A DNA stretch of 64,000 bases from Lacihabitans sp. LS3-19 (lineage in GTDB: Bacteria > Bacteroidota > Bacteroidia > Cytophagales > Spirosomataceae): the NCBI RefSeq assembly GCF_024343575.1, contig NZ_RJUA01000003.1, positions 186,001 to 250,000 on the forward strand, given 5' to 3'. Positions within the stretch are counted from its first letter, which is position 1. Each line of letters starts with the position of its first letter. Position numbers and translations under genes: made by a program. Below the pieces are notes generated by a model. That model did not search any database, had not been told where the DNA came from, and was given only the letters and a program-made list of their open reading frames with translations. Shown here one piece after another: positions 61,550 through 64,000 of the stretch.

Positions 61550-63076
61550 TTAGTCCACCGCAACTTTGTAAGAAGGGTCCTCATAGATATTTACGTCTAT
61601 AACCTTATCGGCGTTTTGTAGTAATTGTCGGCAGTCTGGACTTAGATGCCTCAAATGAACTTTTTTGTTTACCTTGGCGTATCGCTCTGTGATTTTGTTA
61701 ACAGCTTCTATGGCACTCATGTCGTTTATTCGGCTTTCTTTGAAATCAATTACCACTTCTGCGGGATCATTATGTACGTCAAATTTTTCAGAAAAAACTG
61801 TTGTGGATCCAAAAAATAGTGGGCCAAAAATTTCGTAATGCTTTATGCCTTTTTCGTCGATGTATTTTCTGGCTCTTATTCTTTTAGCACTTTCCCAAGC
61901 AAATACCAATGCCGAAATGATAACGCCAATCAAAACTGCTAAAGCCAAATTGTGCATAAAAACAGTTACTAAAATAACAACCAATCCCACAAAAATATCG
62001 TGTTTGGGCATTTTGTTAGCCATTCTGATGGTAACCCATTCAAATGTACCTATGGCCACCATTATCATCAGACCTGTAAGAGCTGCCATAGGCATTTTTT
62101 CAATCAAACTGTTACCAAACATAATGAATACCAAAAGCATAATAGAAGCAAAAATACCTGAGAGCCTAGCTCTTGCTCCATTTGAGATATTTATCAAACT
62201 CTGGCCAATCATAGCACATCCGCCCATTCCTGAGAAAAAGCCTGTTATGAAATTTGCCATGCCTTGTGCTATTGCTTCTTTGTTGCTTCGGCCTTTGGTT
62301 TCAGTTATTTCATCCAAAAGATTTAAGGTCAATAGACTTTCAATCAAACCTACTCCAGCAACAATTACAGCATATGGAAAAATGATTTGCAGTGTTTCTA
62401 AACTGAAAGGCAAATCTGGAATATGAAAAGGAGGAAATCCTCCTTTGATCGAAGCCATATCTCCAACAGTGGTTGTATTGATATTAAAAATTGCAACCAC
62501 TGCTGAAACAATCAAGATGGCCGCCAAAGGAGCTGGAATTACTCGGGTAATTTTTGGTAAGCCCCAAATAATTAACATGGCTAAAGCAACAAGGCCTAAC
62601 ATAGAATATAATGCTGTTCCTGAAAGCCAATTGTCAGCCCCTGCAACTTTAAATTGCGGTATTTGAGACATGAAAATTACGATGGCCAAACCATTCACAA
62701 AACCATACATAACTGGCTGAGGCACCAATCGTATAAACTTACCAAGTTTTAAAAAACCGGCTAACATTTGTATAATTCCGGCCAAAATGACTGTGGCAAA
62801 GATATATTCTACACCATGGGTTTTTGCTAAAGCTACAATTACTACGGCTACAGCACCTGTGGCTCCTGAAATCATTCCTGGCCTACCTCCAAAAATAGAA
62901 GTGATTAAGCCCATTGAGAAAGCGGCATATAAGCCAACCAATGGAGACAATCCAGCGATAAATGCAAATGCGATAGCCTCTGGTACTAATGCCAAGGCTA
63001 CAGTTAAGCCTGATAATACTTCGGTTTTGTAATCAACTTTTTGTTGAAAATTGAACAGATTAAAATATTGTTTCAT
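61550..63076 (-). CDS. SulP-family anion transporter with STAS domain
   Basis: About 508 residues from the ATG at 63076 (MKQYFNLFNFQQKVDYK). The SulP signature is ALALVPEAIAFAFIAGLSPLVGLYAAF, with about twelve membrane segments. GGRPGMISGATGAVAVVI and MANFITGFFSGMGGCAMIGQSLIN are typical. A C-terminal STAS domain (about 420-508) has PAEVVIDFKESRINDMSAIEAV. It exchanges or carries sulfate, bicarbonate or another anion; the substrate is not fixed. No carbonic anhydrase is adjacent, so bicarbonate is not favoured over sulfate. An upstream ATG at 63142 adds 22 residues that do not fit the family start. Confidence 0.9.
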   Translation of the reverse strand: MKQYFNLFNFQQKVDYKTEVLSGLTVALALVPEAIAFAFIAGLSPLVGLYAAFSMGLITSIFGGRPGMISGATGAVAVVIVALAKTHGVEYIFATVILAGIIQMLAGFLKLGKFIRLVPQPVMYGFVNGLAIVIFMSQIPQFKVAGADNWLSGTALYSMLGLVALAMLIIWGLPKITRVIPAPLAAILIVSAVVAIFNINTTTVGDMASIKGGFPPFHIPDLPFSLETLQIIFPYAVIVAGVGLIESLLTLNLLDEITETKGRSNKEAIAQGMANFITGFFSGMGGCAMIGQSLINISNGARARLSGIFASIMLLVFIMFGNSLIEKMPMAALTGLMIMVAIGTFEWVTIRMANKMPKHDIFVGLVVILVTVFMHNLALAVLIGVIISALVFAWESAKRIRARKYIDEKGIKHYEIFGPLFFGSTTVFSEKFDVHNDPAEVVIDFKESRINDMSAIEAVNKITERYAKVNKKVHLRHLSPDCRQLLQNADKVIDVNIYEDPSYKVAVD

Positions 63077-63279
63077 AAAAAATATATAGGATAACCCTAA
63101 ATTTTGAGCGGTATTATCCCTGTAAAAAGGAAAGAAGACCAAATGGAAAAAAGACCGAATGGAATGTGAAATACTTAAATTCAGCCATGAAAGCTACAAA
63201 ATTAAGGCTTTTAGGTGGTTTTTCTATGATTTATTGTTTTTGGAAGATAAATCCATTGAGTTTTTTGATGAATAAATCA

Positions 63280-64000
63280 TCATTTTTTATTTTTTCTAAG
63301 ATTATATTTTTCCAAAAATTCCAGAATCATCCTGTCGTAGGCGTTGGCACCTATTGATCTTTTTTTGGATAAAATAACAGGGACTTGTTTGGCTGTAGAG
63401 TCTATAAACGCCATATCTCGAGGAATATAAGTATCAAAAACTATGTCACCGAAGTTTTCTCTCATCAAATCCAGAATCTGGTTTGATAGCTCATTGTCTT
63501 CATCGTGCATAGTCAGCAATATACCTTCAACATAGAGTTCTGGTTTTAGGCGTTTTTGAATTATTTTCATGGTGCCCAATATCAGTTCCAAGCCTTCTAT
63601 TCCAAAATATTCACATTGGAGTGGAATAATGATGGAGTCTGCAGCCATAAAGCTATTGATGGGCACAATTCCCAGAGAAGGCGGACAATCTATAAAAATA
63701 AAATCATAGAGCGGTTTGATGGGCTCCAGTTTTTCTTGTAAAATGTACTCTCGCTCCGTAAAATTGACCAATTCTATTTCAGCACCAACCAAATGCGGCG
63801 TAGAAGGAATAAGGTCTAGGTTTGGATAGCCAGTACGAATTATGCAGTCTTGTATAGGACTTAAGCCGACCAAAGCAGCATAAATACTCTTGTTATCATA
63901 TTCAGATTTAAGTCCAAAGGCTACTGTGCAACTGGCCTGATGGTCAGTGTCTATCAACAAGACTTTGTAACCTCTGGCGGCTAGTCCAGCAGATATATTG
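63280..64000 (-). CDS. ParA-family ATPase (5' end beyond window)
   Basis: About 240 residues visible; the frame stays open to the window edge (NISAGLAARGYKVLLIDTDHQ), so the P-loop start is outside. LLIDTDHQASCTVAFGL is the Walker A' region (usually DPQ, here DHQ), and DFIFIDCPPSLG is Walker B. Later GILLTMHDEDNELSNQI and DTYIPRDMAFIDSTAKQVPVI match ParA. It segregates DNA or positions cell structures. No ParB gene follows within the window; the next - strand gene is SulP. Confidence 0.9.
   Translation of the reverse strand, partial: NISAGLAARGYKVLLIDTDHQASCTVAFGLKSEYDNKSIYAALVGLSPIQDCIIRTGYPNLDLIPSTPHLVGAEIELVNFTEREYILQEKLEPIKPLYDFIFIDCPPSLGIVPINSFMAADSIIIPLQCEYFGIEGLELILGTMKIIQKRLKPELYVEGILLTMHDEDNELSNQILDLMRENFGDIVFDTYIPRDMAFIDSTAKQVPVILSKKRSIGANAYDRMILEFLEKYNLRKNKK

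Noticed and set aside
61845-62426. 193-codon + strand open frame
   Set aside because: It lies antisense inside the SulP gene, which has clear family motifs; the frame is low-complexity (Ile/Lys/Ala-rich) and matches nothing recognised.

Overview
The window reads as chromosomal DNA of an AT-rich member of the Bacteroidota, most likely order Cytophagales. The signs are family content (DUF5916, DUF2490, DUF1080, LamG surface proteins, PD40-OmpA, LytTR, NarL-type kinases with TPR sensors), weak or absent Shine-Dalgarno sequences, and many upstream matches to the Bacteroidota -7 promoter element TAnnTTTG. The species cannot be named from this sequence alone. No rRNA, tRNA or CRISPR array was seen. 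Both window ends cut genes: a TPR sensor-like protein on the left and a ParA ATPase on the right.

Layout. 1-7.9 kb: a surface locus with a truncated TPR sensor (-), a giant 2056-residue LamG/GCDS-repeat protein (+) and a LytTR-only regulator (+). 8-10 kb: an operon of a VTC polyphosphate-polymerase-like protein, DUF4956 and DUF2490. 10-19 kb: a secreted class V aminotransferase, a DUF5916 beta-barrel protein, a SlyD-like FKBP, a lipoprotein with a papain-like Cys/His/Asp pattern, a small beta-barrel protein, and a zinc-ribbon/alpha-CTD protein with an acyltransferase 3. 19.4-21.5 kb: a compact sulfur operon (SQR-like, TusE/DsrC-like, DsrE-like). 21.5-23.2 kb: SGNH hydrolase and DUF1080 pair. 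23.3-27.9 kb: a branched-chain acyl-CoA (leucine-type) catabolic cluster, three genes on - and the carboxyltransferase divergent on +. 27.9-43.8 kb: mostly housekeeping genes (PD40-OmpA, hemE, thioredoxin, ilvE, S41 protease, menD, MscS, tgt, glycosyltransferase 2, LptF/G permease, amidohydrolase, ppnP). 43.9-54.2 kb: an accessory stretch with a frameshifted alcohol dehydrogenase, an ECF sigma factor with a membrane partner, DUF6249, a serine hydrolase, two DUF2306 membrane proteins around an AraC-type regulator and a surface-repeat protein, a DoxX protein, and an ArsR-SRPBCC-DoxX-YdeI operon. 54.5-55.5 kb: a decayed IS4-family element with inverted repeats. 55.7-61.1 kb: a second surface/sensory locus with a fibre-like protein, an M23 peptidase carrying the same type of C-terminal domain as the giant protein, a TPR histidine kinase and a convergent NarL-type response regulator. 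61.5-64 kb: a SulP transporter and the ParA gene.

Themes. Two loci at opposite ends of the window each pair a secreted protein ending in a GCX_COOH-like (3-coathanger stack) domain with a TPR sensor and a DNA-binding regulator. The VTC-DUF4956-DUF2490 operon, the possible cysteine-peptidase lipoprotein and the sulfide operon are the best candidates for under-described function. Several enzymes lack expected residues (Tgt zinc cysteines, one catalytic Glu of the enoyl-CoA hydratase), and the acyl-CoA dehydrogenase has its Glu in the MCAD/SCAD rather than the isovaleryl-CoA dehydrogenase position. All functional calls rest on reading motifs by eye; no database search was run.
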